Shown here: one piece after another, positions 25,173 to 34,115 of the stretch | How positions within the stretch are numbered: the first letter of the stretch is position 1 | Layout of the letters: each line of letters starts with the position of its first letter | Source: Caballeronia sp. SEWSISQ10-4 2 | GTDB lineage: Bacteria; Pseudomonadota; Gammaproteobacteria; Burkholderiales; Burkholderiaceae | Assembly (NCBI RefSeq): GCF_030464885.1 | Contig: NZ_JALPRJ010000082.1 | Span: forward strand, 1 to 34,645 | Reading direction: 5' to 3' | Length of the DNA: 34,645 nucleotides | The notes under the pieces: model-generated | What the model was told of the DNA's origin: nothing | Database searches by the model: none | What the model saw: only the letters and a program-made list of their open reading frames with translations | Made by a program: the position numbers and the translations under genes

Positions 25173-25412
25173 ATGGGTTCGTTGAGTATTTGGCATTGGC
25201 TGATCGTTTTGCTGATCGTCGCGATGGTGTTCGGCACGAAGAAGCTGCGCAATATCGGCAGCGACTTGGGCGTTGCGGTGAAGGGCTTTAAGGAAGGCAC
25301 GAAAGAGGCAGAGACGCTAGCGGCCGATGCGCAGCAGCGCGAACTGCCGCGCAACGACACCGTCGATGTCGACGCAAAGAAAAAGACGCCGCGCTTTGGT
25401 GATTGCCGCTAA
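25173..25412 (+). CDS. tatA: Sec-independent translocase component TatA (orphan copy)
   Basis: The 79-residue protein has one N-terminal membrane helix (LSIWHWLIVLLIVAMVFG), the FG hinge, and an amphipathic helix TKKLRNIGSDLGVAVKGFKE, followed by a short polar tail. This is the TatA/E pattern; TatA multimers form the passage for folded twin-arginine substrates. No tatB or tatC is nearby, so it is an extra copy depending on TatBC elsewhere. AGGAGGAAAGTC precedes the ATG. Five kb away a metallophosphoesterase with a twin-arginine signal heads the copper operon, a possible client. Confidence 0.9.
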   Translation: MGSLSIWHWLIVLLIVAMVFGTKKLRNIGSDLGVAVKGFKEGTKEAETLAADAQQRELPRNDTVDVDAKKKTPRFGDCR

Positions 25413-25755
25413 ACGCCGGTTACATCGCGTGCTGGCTTATACCTCATTTCATGCTGGGCCTCCGTCTAGTTGCAGCGCAAGAGGGTCCGGAATAAAAAGG
25501 CCGGTTTCGCAGTCTATCCGTGCGAAGCGTGTCTCCACGGAGTTCAATCGGCTATGAGCATCACCGGTCAGAAGGTCAAAGGCGCAATGACGTGAAATCA
25601 ATTTCGCGAGATCGGCGTATCGCCCAATCGATCCGTGGTTCACCCATCGCGAGCGCAGCGCGGATCCACGGTGCGCGCATTGACGGCAACTCCGACCCAG
25701 TAGTTGTCCCCGCAGCGCCGATCCACCGGGCAACCCGCGTAAAGAATCATCACCA
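25413..25755. other. Gap without recognisable gene
   Basis: Open frames on both strands in this stretch show no family resemblance I can name. It ends at the breakpoint of a cytochrome b561 fragment. Confidence 0.4.
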
Positions 25756-26058
25756 AACACGCTGATGGTGACGATGCCGCTGGTGGGCTGGTCAATGCTT
25801 TCCGCCGAGGGCTATCCGATTGTGCTGCTGGGTTCGCTACATCTGCCGCCGATTGCACCGCATGACATGCACCTCTACCTGATGCTGCGTAAGGCCCACA
25901 TGTTTCTCGCGCTACTGCTGTCCGGAACTTTCCTGATGCACGCGTCGGCGGCGTTGTTCCACGGATTGATCCGCAGGGATGGCGTGTTTTCCAGCATGGC
26001 GAGCGGAGGCGAAGCGCCCAACGTTGATCGACCGAAGCGTGGTGCACGGGTGACGTGA
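25756..26058 (+). pseudogene. Cytochrome b561 C-terminal fragment
   Basis: The frame NTLMVTMPLVGWSMLSAEGY, then LHLPPIAPHD and LRKAHMFLALLLSGTFLMHA to RRDGVFSSMA, matches the second half of bacterial cytochrome b561 (about 180 residues). It has one of the membrane haem-ligand histidines (RKAH). The first two helices are missing; upstream codons lose similarity near 25756. An ATG at 25765 has no good ribosome-binding site, so it is most likely not a functional gene. Confidence 0.7.
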
Positions 26059-26289
26059 CAAACGCACAGCGGCTATTGATTCCGCTTTCGATCAGATACT
26101 TCTACTCGCCTTGTTGCCGGCTGATGTGACAGAACTTGCCTAGTCGGCCCGGACCGAGCCAAAATTCGAAATTGTAAGCTTTTTGGGGGCACGTTGTGAT
26201 GGAACGTCATCCTCGGTGTTCCCTCAGCACGACACGGTCGAATGAACGGTCGCGCTACAGGACAACTGTGCCGGGCAGCAACCTGACGC

Positions 26290-26313
26290 CTAGGCTGAAC
26301 AATGTCAGCCTAG
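26290..26313. repeat. Inverted repeat, 9-bp arms
   Basis: CTAGGCTGA and TCAGCCTAG are separated by ACAATG. There is no adjacent T-tract, so it is not an obvious terminator. Confidence 0.6.
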
Positions 26314-26591
26314 CGTCGCATCGCGTCTTACTCAAGCAATTTGGCTACGAATTTCGAATAGTTGCGTGGGGCCTCAAAATCGCTTGCCAACATCCGTCGT
26401 AGCGAAGTGGTCCTACGCCGGGTGGCGCGATCGAGTTCGCCACGATCATGCCGTCGATCAATTGGACGAAAGATGCCGGATATCGGGGAATCAATGCGGT
26501 GACCAAACGAGTGGCGGCGACTCACACGCCAGTGTCATTAACCCGCTAAGCGGCACAGGTCGGCAAGAAAAATTGTCCCGACGAACCCTGA

Positions 26592-26617
26592 TCGTCCAAA
26601 GGCGAACCTTTGGACGA
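26592..26617. repeat. Inverted repeat, 11-bp arms
   Basis: TCGTCCAAAGG and CCTTTGGACGA flank a CGAA loop, a very stable hairpin on either strand, without a terminator tail. Confidence 0.65.
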
Positions 26618-26904
26618 GATCGCCAAAATGGGCGACAAGCTATCGCAATGGGGATATTCATCCAGCCGATCAACAGGGTTGAACTGCTATGGTGATAGCC
26701 TCTTTTCGTATTTGTTGGACTGGACTCGATGAGGGCCGACAAGGGCGTGGTCATCGTTCGTGGGCTCACTTCCGACCATCCAGAGCGGGCAGCCAACCAG
26801 CGGAAACGCGACACCTAAGCTGTCGTCAGCGATCTCGACATCATGGGCCAGGTGTTGACTCGTGACGTCACGGGCGTCGCCAATATGGAAACGGTGTATG
26901 GCGG

Positions 26905-27786
26905 TTAGCCGGCCGCGGCAGGGATGCTGTGTCCGAGAACCGCGGCCGCCATCAGCACGATGAGCATCAGGACGGCCTCTACCTTTACTAGCCGCATAAA
27001 GACAGGTAGTGCACGAGAATCGCCCATGCGTATGCGTTTCATGAACGCGAAACGATTAATCGCCCCGATCGTGATGACCACAATCACAATTAGCACTTTC
27101 GCTTGCAGCAGTTGGCCCCAGAGGCTGTTGGTCAGCGGAGCCAGCGATCCGCCGAGTCCGCGATACGCATTCATGAGGCCTGTCGCGATCGCGAACAAGA
27201 ACGTGAGCGTTGCCACGTTCGACAGTCGCGTGATGTGCGCGACAGCGTTCGGCGTGACCGTAAATGTTCGTCCTAACGGCCAAGCCGCAGCGATAACTAC
27301 ACCCGCCCATCCTGCTGTCGCCAGCAGATGGATGAGGTGCACCAGCTCTGCAACCGAGAAGTTACCAGCATCTGCCGCGTGAGTCGAAGCGGCATGCGCG
27401 AGGGCGACAACGATCAATCCAGTCATAAGCAGACTCGTCCAAGTCGACCTTTTTGTTGCCGGGCGCAGCGCAAACGCCGCGATCAACGCGGTGAATCCGG
27501 CTGCGGTTCCAATCGTCCACATTAGCCCAAAGTGTGACTTCGTGATCACGAGCGGAATCGCGGGCAAGGCATCGCCAAGTGTCATGCCAGACATCACGCT
27601 CGCCTGCAAAGGCAGATAGAGTCCTTGCAAGACGAGCCACACGACAAGCGTTGTCCGCATGGCACGAAGGCGCACTGCGCCTCCAATGGCGAGTAAGGCG
27701 GATCCCACCGCAATCGCGAACGCAATGTCAGCGCCGGCAGCTAGCACCATCTGCGCGATGACGGGCGAGTCGAAGGTGTGTTGCAC
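26905..27786 (-). CDS. copD: CopD-family copper transport membrane protein
   Basis: The 293-residue inner-membrane protein has about eight hydrophobic segments and the CopD-domain pattern: SHFGLMWTIGTAAGFTALIA, HLIHLLATAGWAGVVIAAAW, and SNVATLTFLFAIATGLMNAY with LLQAKVLIVIVVITIGAINR. CopD works with periplasmic CopC in copper uptake or homeostasis. Translation starts at a GTG one base after the copC stop, which implies coupling. It is the last gene of the six-gene minus-strand operon. Confidence 0.87.
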   Translation of the reverse strand: MQHTFDSPVIAQMVLAAGADIAFAIAVGSALLAIGGAVRLRAMRTTLVVWLVLQGLYLPLQASVMSGMTLGDALPAIPLVITKSHFGLMWTIGTAAGFTALIAAFALRPATKRSTWTSLLMTGLIVVALAHAASTHAADAGNFSVAELVHLIHLLATAGWAGVVIAAAWPLGRTFTVTPNAVAHITRLSNVATLTFLFAIATGLMNAYRGLGGSLAPLTNSLWGQLLQAKVLIVIVVITIGAINRFAFMKRIRMGDSRALPVFMRLVKVEAVLMLIVLMAAAVLGHSIPAAAG

Positions 27787-27787
27787 G

Positions 27788-28168
27788 CTATTTCACGTCG
27801 AATGAATAGTCACCATGGGTACGATGCCCATCAGAGGCCACAGCGGCCCAATGTACGGTGTAGTGACCCGCCGATAGAGAAGGCAGGGGGACGGAAATTA
27901 CCGTCGGTTGCTGAGCATCAACGGCGGCTTTTATGGTGTTCACCTGCTTACCGCTGGTATCAGTTACCGTCAAAGTGCTAAAGGACGGCTCCAGTTGCCC
28001 GTCAAATGCAATTTTGATCCGCTGGGGCGACGCGACCGCTGTGCCGGCTCCTGGCTCCTGCTTCTGCGGGAAAACATGAGCGAACGCAGCGCTGGCGAGG
28101 CAGAGCGCCGCGACAGACGCAAGACACTTCTTCGCTAGCTGCCGACAAACGTTGCCGTGCTCTTTCAT
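27788..28168 (-). CDS. copC: CopC periplasmic copper-binding protein
   Basis: The 126-residue precursor has a signal peptide ending CLASAAFA and a mature protein starting HVFP, so the N-terminal His is available as a copper ligand, as in CopC. The immunoglobulin-like domain shows ASPQRIKIAFDGQLEPSFST and ends with SDGHRTHGDYSFDV, whose histidines match the Cu(II) site. The start at 28168 is chosen because AAGGAG lies directly before it; the open frame extends to 28186. The gene follows the outer-membrane protein by 14 bp. Confidence 0.88.
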   Translation of the reverse strand: MKEHGNVCRQLAKKCLASVAALCLASAAFAHVFPQKQEPGAGTAVASPQRIKIAFDGQLEPSFSTLTVTDTSGKQVNTIKAAVDAQQPTVISVPLPSLSAGHYTVHWAAVASDGHRTHGDYSFDVK

Positions 28169-28182
28169 CGTTTGCTCCTTCA

Positions 28183-29079
28183 TCACTGGAATAGCGGCTT
28201 GCCGATCGTAGTCGGCGCTACATCGTCAAAGAAAATGTGGGCCTGCATCAGGATACCCACGCGTGAACCGCTCGCCCGGTTGATTGGAATCTGAGCCTCG
28301 ATGCCAAATTGACCGTAGCGGTTGATCCAGATGAAGCCCGGGTTGACGGTCCCCGTCGTCTGGCCCTGGCTTCTCGACAATGGGATTTCGACGAGCGGGA
28401 TAGTGTTCGCCAGCGGTTGCGGCAAACCGATGTCATGCACGTGCTGCTGTAGATAGGGCAGGCTGTATTGCGCCGTAAAACCATAGTTGAACGCGTTAGG
28501 CTGCCCTGCGCCAGTGGCTAACGCGGGGCCAGCCTCGCCCGTCACGGCGATCGGACGCAAATAGGCAAGTGAATCAGGCAGATCGCCAAATCCCTTGCCA
28601 GCGAACACCGTCGGAGAAATGGTCGAAAAACTGGCGGCAATTGCCTTGCTTCCTGTGCCACCTAGCTCTGCATTGACGCCGATGGACGACATGAATTCGT
28701 GCGGCTCGTTGACATACAGCAGATACTTCAATCCAACCCCAAAGTTATCAAAGCCGCGGGCCGTCGGATTGTTTTGCAACACATACGTGCCATCGACCGA
28801 TAGCGCCAGCCTCTGCGTGATCAGCTTGTCATATTCGAATTGGAAGGTGTTGATGCTTTGATCGCCGTTGTCACCGGGAACGCGTTGATGACCATATTCA
28901 AGGTTAGCTTCGTCACCTACGCCGGGATCGTCCACGGCAAGTGTCGACGGAAAGACACGGTCTCCAGCGATCGCGTGAGCGGTGGCGAGCGAGGGCATGA
29001 GCAGGGTTGCATGTGCTGCAGCCGAAACGATTGACGCCGCGAGCAACGGTTTCCCGCGGCGCGTCGAAATGATGTGCAT
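28183..29079 (-). CDS. Outer-membrane beta-barrel protein (MetA-type/transporter family)
   Basis: This 298-residue protein has a signal peptide (LLMPSLATAHA) and a pattern of alternating amphipathic strands. Segments such as LEYGHQRVPGDNGDQSINTF, the LSVDGTYVL strand and FGVGLKYLLYVN suit the porin-like family annotated as MetA pathway of phenol degradation/transporter. An aromatic final residue after GKPLFQ-type sequence is not seen, though Phe is next to last. It is conserved in such copper-type operons, but its role is unknown; it may let copper or a copper ligand cross the outer membrane. Confidence 0.65.
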   Translation of the reverse strand: MHIISTRRGKPLLAASIVSAAAHATLLMPSLATAHAIAGDRVFPSTLAVDDPGVGDEANLEYGHQRVPGDNGDQSINTFQFEYDKLITQRLALSVDGTYVLQNNPTARGFDNFGVGLKYLLYVNEPHEFMSSIGVNAELGGTGSKAIAASFSTISPTVFAGKGFGDLPDSLAYLRPIAVTGEAGPALATGAGQPNAFNYGFTAQYSLPYLQQHVHDIGLPQPLANTIPLVEIPLSRSQGQTTGTVNPGFIWINRYGQFGIEAQIPINRASGSRVGILMQAHIFFDDVAPTTIGKPLFQ

Positions 29080-29187
29080 GGTTTTGGTTCATCCTTATTG
29101 TGGGTCGTAGTAAGCCCTCGCGCATCTGTGAAAAAACGTGCGACGACATCGCGATGCGGTAAATGCATCGCTTCGGTGTGACTCAAA

Positions 29188-29568
29188 TCAGGACGAGACT
29201 GGAGGAGCCCGAGGCTGCGAGTAGGTGAGCGGTTCGATGCGGCGGACGCTCTCGAGGCGAGCCGTTACGCGGTGGGCGATTACCCGAACCGTGATGGCGA
29301 AAGGCGCTTGCACACTGGGCACCACGGGCATGTGAGAAAGCAGGCCGCAATAGCAGCAGGCCTGCCCGTCGGACATCAATGAGTGCGGACCGGACTTGAT
29401 GTCTGACACATGGTCTCGCATCGAAGGCATGGAACAATGTGCACTCGACACGGTGTTCGCACGACGACTCGCGGCGAGCGCTTGCGAGACCGTCGGCGCA
29501 AGCGTTGCCATCAGGATCGCAAGCAATCCCAAAATGCTGCCAATCTTCCGGTGGAAACGGCTGAACAT
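29188..29568 (-). CDS. DUF2946 family protein
   Basis: The 126-residue protein has an N-terminal hydrophobic segment (KIGSILGLLAILMATLAPTV) and the family core with a histidine and a cysteine cluster: AHCSMPSM, then GQACCYCGLLSHMPVVPS. The Cys/His/Met content suits copper binding. The frame is open to a TTG at 29589, but the ATG at 29568 is preferred. DUF2946 proteins commonly sit beside copper genes and TonB receptors in proteobacteria; no activity is known. Confidence 0.75.
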   Translation of the reverse strand: MFSRFHRKIGSILGLLAILMATLAPTVSQALAASRRANTVSSAHCSMPSMRDHVSDIKSGPHSLMSDGQACCYCGLLSHMPVVPSVQAPFAITVRVIAHRVTARLESVRRIEPLTYSQPRAPPVSS

Positions 29569-29732
29569 ATGCCAGGCGGACGCAGACAATGCAATGACTA
29601 TAGGGCGCGCTTAATGGGAAGGTGTGAGCGCCGCGAAGGCCCCGCGGTCAAGTTCGCGACCGCCCCGTCCTCGAACCTCAGCTTGCGAACGGTTTCCCAA
29701 TTTCGCGCGGCGCTAGCTCCGGTAGAGCGCAC

Positions 29733-30077
29733 TTATTGGACGGTAATTGTCTCCTTCATATTCGGGTGTATGCCGCAGAAGATTTTGTAGACACCGGGTT
29801 TATCGAAGGTGTACTTGTAGGTGTCGTTCTGATCGAGCGCGCTGGAGCGGAATAGGCCGGAGTCGTTGACAATCGTGTGCGGTTCGCCATCAAGATTTTT
29901 CCACGTCACGGTCGAACCGGCTTTGATCGTGAGCGACATCGGCGAGAACATGAAATTCTTCAAAACGACGGCGTTGGTCTCCTGTGCTTGCACGACGGAG
30001 AAATCAGCGGATGCCGCCATGAGCATCCCGACCCCGAGGGAGAGGAAGAAGGCGCGGCGAAGAGCGGTGGTTAGCAT
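29733..30077 (-). CDS. Cupredoxin (amicyanin/plastocyanin-like blue copper protein)
   Basis: The 114-residue precursor has a signal peptide ending near VVQAQ and a single cupredoxin domain: FMFSPMSLTIKAGSTVTWKN then GEPHTIV and YKIFCGIHPNMKE. His67, Cys101, His104 and Met107 form a complete type 1 copper site. Such proteins carry electrons or shuttle copper in the periplasm. AGGAA precedes the ATG. It is the second gene of the operon, 36 bp after the metallophosphoesterase. Confidence 0.9.
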   Translation of the reverse strand: MLTTALRRAFFLSLGVGMLMAASADFSVVQAQETNAVVLKNFMFSPMSLTIKAGSTVTWKNLDGEPHTIVNDSGLFRSSALDQNDTYKYTFDKPGVYKIFCGIHPNMKETITVQ

Positions 30078-30113
30078 GACGTGGTTCCTGGTTGGTGAGC
30101 GCGATGTGGAAAT

Positions 30114-31058
30114 TCAGACGAGCGTCGTGTCGGAGAGCGTCGCTTTGAGCGGATGGCGCACGATCTTGATGCTGGTCACGCCAAGCATCTTCGGAAGCTG
30201 ATCGCTCGCCACCTTCAGCGGCCCAGGTCCGGGCCCGTTGCCGGCGGTCGGTTGCGGATAGGCCGTCGAGCGCGCCGTATGGAAGGTGATATTTCCTTCC
30301 ACCTTCGACACGATCTGATGGATATGTCCATTCAGGACCGTGACCGAGCCGAAGCGCTTCAGATAGCTCATCGCTTGGCCAGCATCGCCTGTGCCCCAAC
30401 CCCACGGTTCGTAAATCGTCCACATCGGCATGTGCGCAAAGACGACAATCGGCGTGCTGGACGAGCGGCCCTTCAGATCATTTTCCAACCAGGCGAGTTG
30501 GTCGTCGCCCAAACCACCCAAACCGTTTGGCTTGAAATGCATGACATTGACGAGACCGATAAAGTGCACGCCGTTGTGGTCAAAGCTGTAATAGCCTTTG
30601 TTGTCGGAGGCTTGGCCGAAACGGTTGAAGTATTCCGTCCCTGTGCCATCGGTCACATCATGCTCGCCGGGCACGGTATGCAACTCGGTGATATTCAAAC
30701 CTGACATCAATTGGGCGGCGAGGTCGAACTCTTCCGCCTTGGAGAGATGCGTAATATCGCCGGTGTGAATCGTCAGCGCCGGCTTGATTGGCATGGCGTT
30801 CACGTAGTCAATTGTCTGCTTGAGCGTGCCCGCGACGTCGGGATTGGCTTCCTTGTTGAAGCCAATATGAGAGTCGCTGATCTGGAGGAACAGGGGGATC
30901 CCCGAGGCAACTGACGAATCCTTCGCTGTGGCGGCGAGAGCCAGGTCCACCGGCGCGAGAATACCGCCGGCCAAGACAAATAGGGTGCCCACGCCACCGA
31001 AAGCGAGACATTTCAACGCGCCGCGACGGGACGGATCGGATGGAAGATTTGACGACAT
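30114..31058 (-). CDS. Tat-exported metallophosphoesterase
   Basis: The 314-residue protein has a twin-arginine signal (SRRGALK at residues 10-16 followed by a hydrophobic stretch to ALAA). A calcineurin-type metallophosphoesterase domain follows: DSH at 62-64, GD at 100-101, GEHD at 131-134 where most relatives have GNHD, AHMP and NGHIH. Relatives are cAMP or other phosphodiesterases; this exported subgroup is uncharacterised. It is the first gene of the copper-type operon, so its role may be linked to copper or to metal cofactor insertion before Tat export. A GAGGG ribosome-binding site precedes the ATG. Confidence 0.85.
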   Translation of the reverse strand: MSSNLPSDPSRRGALKCLAFGGVGTLFVLAGGILAPVDLALAATAKDSSVASGIPLFLQISDSHIGFNKEANPDVAGTLKQTIDYVNAMPIKPALTIHTGDITHLSKAEEFDLAAQLMSGLNITELHTVPGEHDVTDGTGTEYFNRFGQASDNKGYYSFDHNGVHFIGLVNVMHFKPNGLGGLGDDQLAWLENDLKGRSSSTPIVVFAHMPMWTIYEPWGWGTGDAGQAMSYLKRFGSVTVLNGHIHQIVSKVEGNITFHTARSTAYPQPTAGNGPGPGPLKVASDQLPKMLGVTSIKIVRHPLKATLSDTTLV

Positions 31059-31446
31059 AATGCCCTCACGAATAGATTCAAGAGGTAGATCGCCGGAGTA
31101 TCCGACGGGCCTTTTGAATGGGTTCGATAGCTAGACTGTCGGGCCTTTCGTTTTATTCCAAGATGCATAACATTTCGACTGAGGCCGCGGGTTCCGCGCG
31201 ACCGGTTCCCGTCCTGGTTGGCGGCAGTGCCCGTTGAACTGTCCGTGGACCTGGGTAGCAATCGCCAGCTGCGTCGCGACGACGTGATCAGACCGCTGGC
31301 GGATACGGACCTGCTATCTAATGCTGGTTAGCCACTGCCGAGCTAATTTGACGGGTGGCCGATATTTTTATTGAAAGCGCAGGAATATTCTGCGAGGAAT
31401 CGGCGTCTATTCATTGCAGATCGCACAACAAGCTCAGGAGTCTGCG
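31059..31446. other. Divergent upstream region of the copper-type operon
   Basis: This stretch should hold the promoter of the minus-strand operon starting at 31058. From about 31377 it matches the upstream region of the DUF4148 gene at 24200. I found no clear metal-regulator box or gene. Confidence 0.4.
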
Positions 31447-31686
31447 TTGAAGAAATTTTCCATGATCGCCATTTCTCTAGCGGATTTCACGTCGTCGAGC
31501 GCGTTTGCTCAAGGTAAGACCCGCGCCGAGGTCGATCAGGAACTGATCGAACCGCAGCAGAACAGCCTGAACTGCATTACCGGAATCTCGTACCCGGACG
31601 TCAACCCGATGTTCACGGCGCGGGTCGCCCGCATGAGGTAGCAGTTGGCGCAACAGGATGCAGCCACAACGAACAGCACCACCAAT
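31447..31686 (+). pseudogene. Decayed DUF4148 gene, duplicate of 24200-24463
   Basis: The sequence parallels the gene at 24200: signal peptide (LKKFSMIAISL...SSSAFAQ), QGKTRAEVDQELIEPQQNSL and YPDVNPMFTARVARMR. Its start codon has become TTG (ATG in the intact copy) and a TAG at 31639-31641 replaces a Glu codon. The remaining tail QLAQQDAATTNSTTN still ends at the equivalent stop. It is a paralogous copy in decay. Confidence 0.8.
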
Positions 31687-31864
31687 TAAACAACAAGCGT
31701 CGCCCCGACTGCCCGTACCTGATGCTGCGCGAGCTGTGAAGCAAGCAGCAAACGGAAGTTGGGGATAAGGAAACCGGCTCGGCTGTTTTGTTATGCAGAG
31801 CGTCGTTCTGACTAAACAAGTCGATAGCAGGCCTCACGCTTTCGATACCTTAAGGAGCGTTGAC

Positions 31865-32209
31865 ATGAAAATATTCTTCGAGAGGGTGAGCGTGAAGCAA
31901 GCGTCGATGGCATTGAGGGCACTTCTGCTAGCGGTGTTGTGTATCGCCGCGGGCAGCGTCGCGGCGAAAGGTCTCAGTTCTTACGACGATATCAACGCGC
32001 CCGAAAATAGCCTGCGGCTGATGCCGCAGGCTGCACGCGGCAGCGAGTATCCCACCCACGGTAATCGCCAGGCCGGAGAGCTGAACCTGAACCCGATGGA
32101 TCCGCGGGCGCAACTCGTCAATGGTTTGCCGAACAATACGCAGTCAGGTGGATACGGATCGCCGCTCGCCGGTGTGAGGACCTATGTTCTGCCGCAGTCG
32201 GCAAATTGA
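31865..32209 (+). CDS. Small secreted protein of unknown function
   Basis: The 114-residue protein starts at an ATG with AAGGAG ahead. It carries a signal peptide (ALRALLLAVLCIAAGSVAAK) and a low-complexity mature part rich in Asn, Gly and Pro (LNLNPMDPRAQLVNGLPNNT). I do not recognise a family; the composition resembles DUF4148-neighbour proteins of Burkholderiales. Confidence 0.65.
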   Translation: MKIFFERVSVKQASMALRALLLAVLCIAAGSVAAKGLSSYDDINAPENSLRLMPQAARGSEYPTHGNRQAGELNLNPMDPRAQLVNGLPNNTQSGGYGSPLAGVRTYVLPQSAN

Positions 32210-32522
32210 GCGGCAAGGCCGGGCATGTGCGGCATACCTTTGCCGGTATCAGCGATTTCAGGTCGCGCCGATTTTTGGGCCAGGGCCCGTCTGACCACAC
32301 AGTATCTCTGGCCGGCGACAAGACGAACCGGCGAGCTGCAGGAGGTACCGCTGATGGCTGGCTGTTTGAAATTGGAATTGGAATTGAGAGTCGGATGCTC
32401 ATAGAGTCACGGCATGTCACGTGGCTGGTTCGAAGGCGTGCCAATCCGTCAACCTGCCTCGCGAGCCGGCATGTCGCCCGCTCTACCGGCTTCCACTGCC
32501 CCTGACATCTATGGAACACACC
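32210..32522. other. Gap before the MFS gene
   Basis: No gene or clear promoter was recognised. A short run of ATTGGA units at 32371-32386 is the only repeat seen. Confidence 0.35.
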
Positions 32523-34115
32523 ATGACTGCCGACACCGCCCCACATGACCAGAACCGGCAATTGCTGCCCTTTCGCGAATCGCTGCTGGCGATGCTGGGC
32601 GTGGCATTGGTGGCCATGCTGGTCGCGCTAGACCAGACAATCGTCGGCACCGCGCTGCCTGGGAGCGTCACAGAACTCAAGGGCTTTGACCTGTATGCAT
32701 GGGTCGCCACGTCTTATATGCTGGCATCGGTAGTAACGATCCCCATTTTCGGCCGACTCGGTGACCTCTTCGGTCGTAAGCCCTTGATGCTGGCGGCCAT
32801 CGTTCTTTTCACCGTCGCCTCGCTGTTATGCGGTATGGCCGACAGCATGCTGTACCTCGTTGTCGCGCGAGGCGTGCAGGGGATCGGTGGCGGCATCATG
32901 ATTGGCACGGTCTTCGCGACCGTCGCTGACCTCTTCCCCGACCCGCGACTACGTCTGCGCTGGCAGGTATTCATCAGTTCGGCATTCGGCGCGGCCAACA
33001 TCATTGGACCTGCCCTTGGAGGCTTCATGACCCAGTATGGCAACTGGCGGCTCGTGTTCTTCGTCAACGTGCCGATCGGCATTGTGTCGCTGCTGTTCGT
33101 CTACCGTTTCTTGCCCCACCTGCGTCACCTGCGCCAACCTGGACTGGCGCGTCTGGACTGGCTCGGCGCGTGCGCGCTCGCGGTGACCTTCGGTGCAGTA
33201 TTGCTGCTGATTGAATTTTTGCCGAAAGAAGGCATCACTGAGCTGACAGTACCACTCGGCTTGGTCGCGGCAATCGGCGGACTGACGCTGTGGATCCGGG
33301 AAAAGCGGGCAGCCAACCCGATCATGCCGGTGGACATGTTGATCGATCGTAAGCTGGCGGCGCTCTTTGTGATGTCAGTGTTGGGTGGCTTCGCTATGTT
33401 CTCGCTGCTATTCGACGTCCCACTCTTGTTCCAGGGAGGCTTTGGCATGTCTCCGGCCCACTCCGGCATGCTGATCACCCCCCTCGTAGTAGGGACGACC
33501 GTGGGTAGCACTATCAACAATCGGATTGTCACGCGGGTCAAGCGAGCTAACATCACGATGTATGCCGGTTTTGGCCTGTTCACGATCGCCTGCCTCTGCG
33601 TGATCGCTATCACGAGCAAGATGCCTCATCTCGTCTGGGTGATGTGCATGGGCACCAGCGGGATCGGGCTCGGTCTGGTGGCGTCGAACCTCACGATCTT
33701 TTCACAGCAAATTGTAGCGCGCGGTCATCTCGGTGCGGCCACCGCGTTGCTGTAATCGCTTCGGACTTTGGGCGGCATCCTCGGTACCGCGATGACCTGC
33801 TCGCTGCTCAGTCACTTGTACGCGCGCGGTGTGCACAGCTCGCTGGACTCTTATCAGGCGATGCAGTGGTTCAAGTCGTTCGCGAGTCCGGCACTGATGA
33901 TCGACCGGACAGAGCAGGCCGCGCTGGTCAGCCGACTTGTCGATGCAGGCCACGCTGGCGATGCAATCATGAATTCGGCGCGCAGCGCACTTATTGAATC
34001 GATCCACATCGGTCTTGCGCTTGCAGTCGCAGCGGCGCTCGTCGGGCTGTGCCTCACGTGGTTTGTGCCGCCGGTGCGAATGAGCCATCTCGATTTCAAA
34101 GTGCGGGGCGAATAG
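32523..34115 (+). pseudogene. DHA2-type MFS drug exporter interrupted by an in-frame stop
   Basis: The full frame spans 530 codons and encodes a 14-helix EmrB/QacA-type multidrug exporter: LVALDQTIVGTALPG in helix 1, motif A GRLGDLFGRKP, and ARGVQGIGGGIMIGTVFATV. A TAA at 33753-33755, after HLGAATALL and before SLRTLGGILGTAM, interrupts an otherwise continuous frame; the family normally has Gln there, so one C-to-T change explains it. The last three helices would be lost unless the stop is read through. The ATG at 32523 is preferred with GGAA just ahead; an in-frame ATG at 32511 is the alternative. Confidence 0.85.

Larger units (their letters stand above)
26059..26904. other. Long gene-poor stretch with two hairpin-forming repeats
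   Basis: I recognise no protein family in this 846-bp stretch on either strand; open frames are short. Two strong inverted repeats are present: CTAGGCTGA/TCAGCCTAG with a 6-nt loop (26290-26313) and TCGTCCAAAGG/CCTTTGGACGA with a 4-nt loop (26592-26617). Confidence 0.5.

Noticed and set aside
31134..31156. Sequence resembling the right arm and tail of the rrnB T1 terminator (GGGCCTTTCGTTTTATT)
   Set aside because: No matching left arm is present, so no hairpin can form.
32371..32386. Short ATTGGA tandem repeat
   Set aside because: Fewer than three units, with no link to a gene or regulator.
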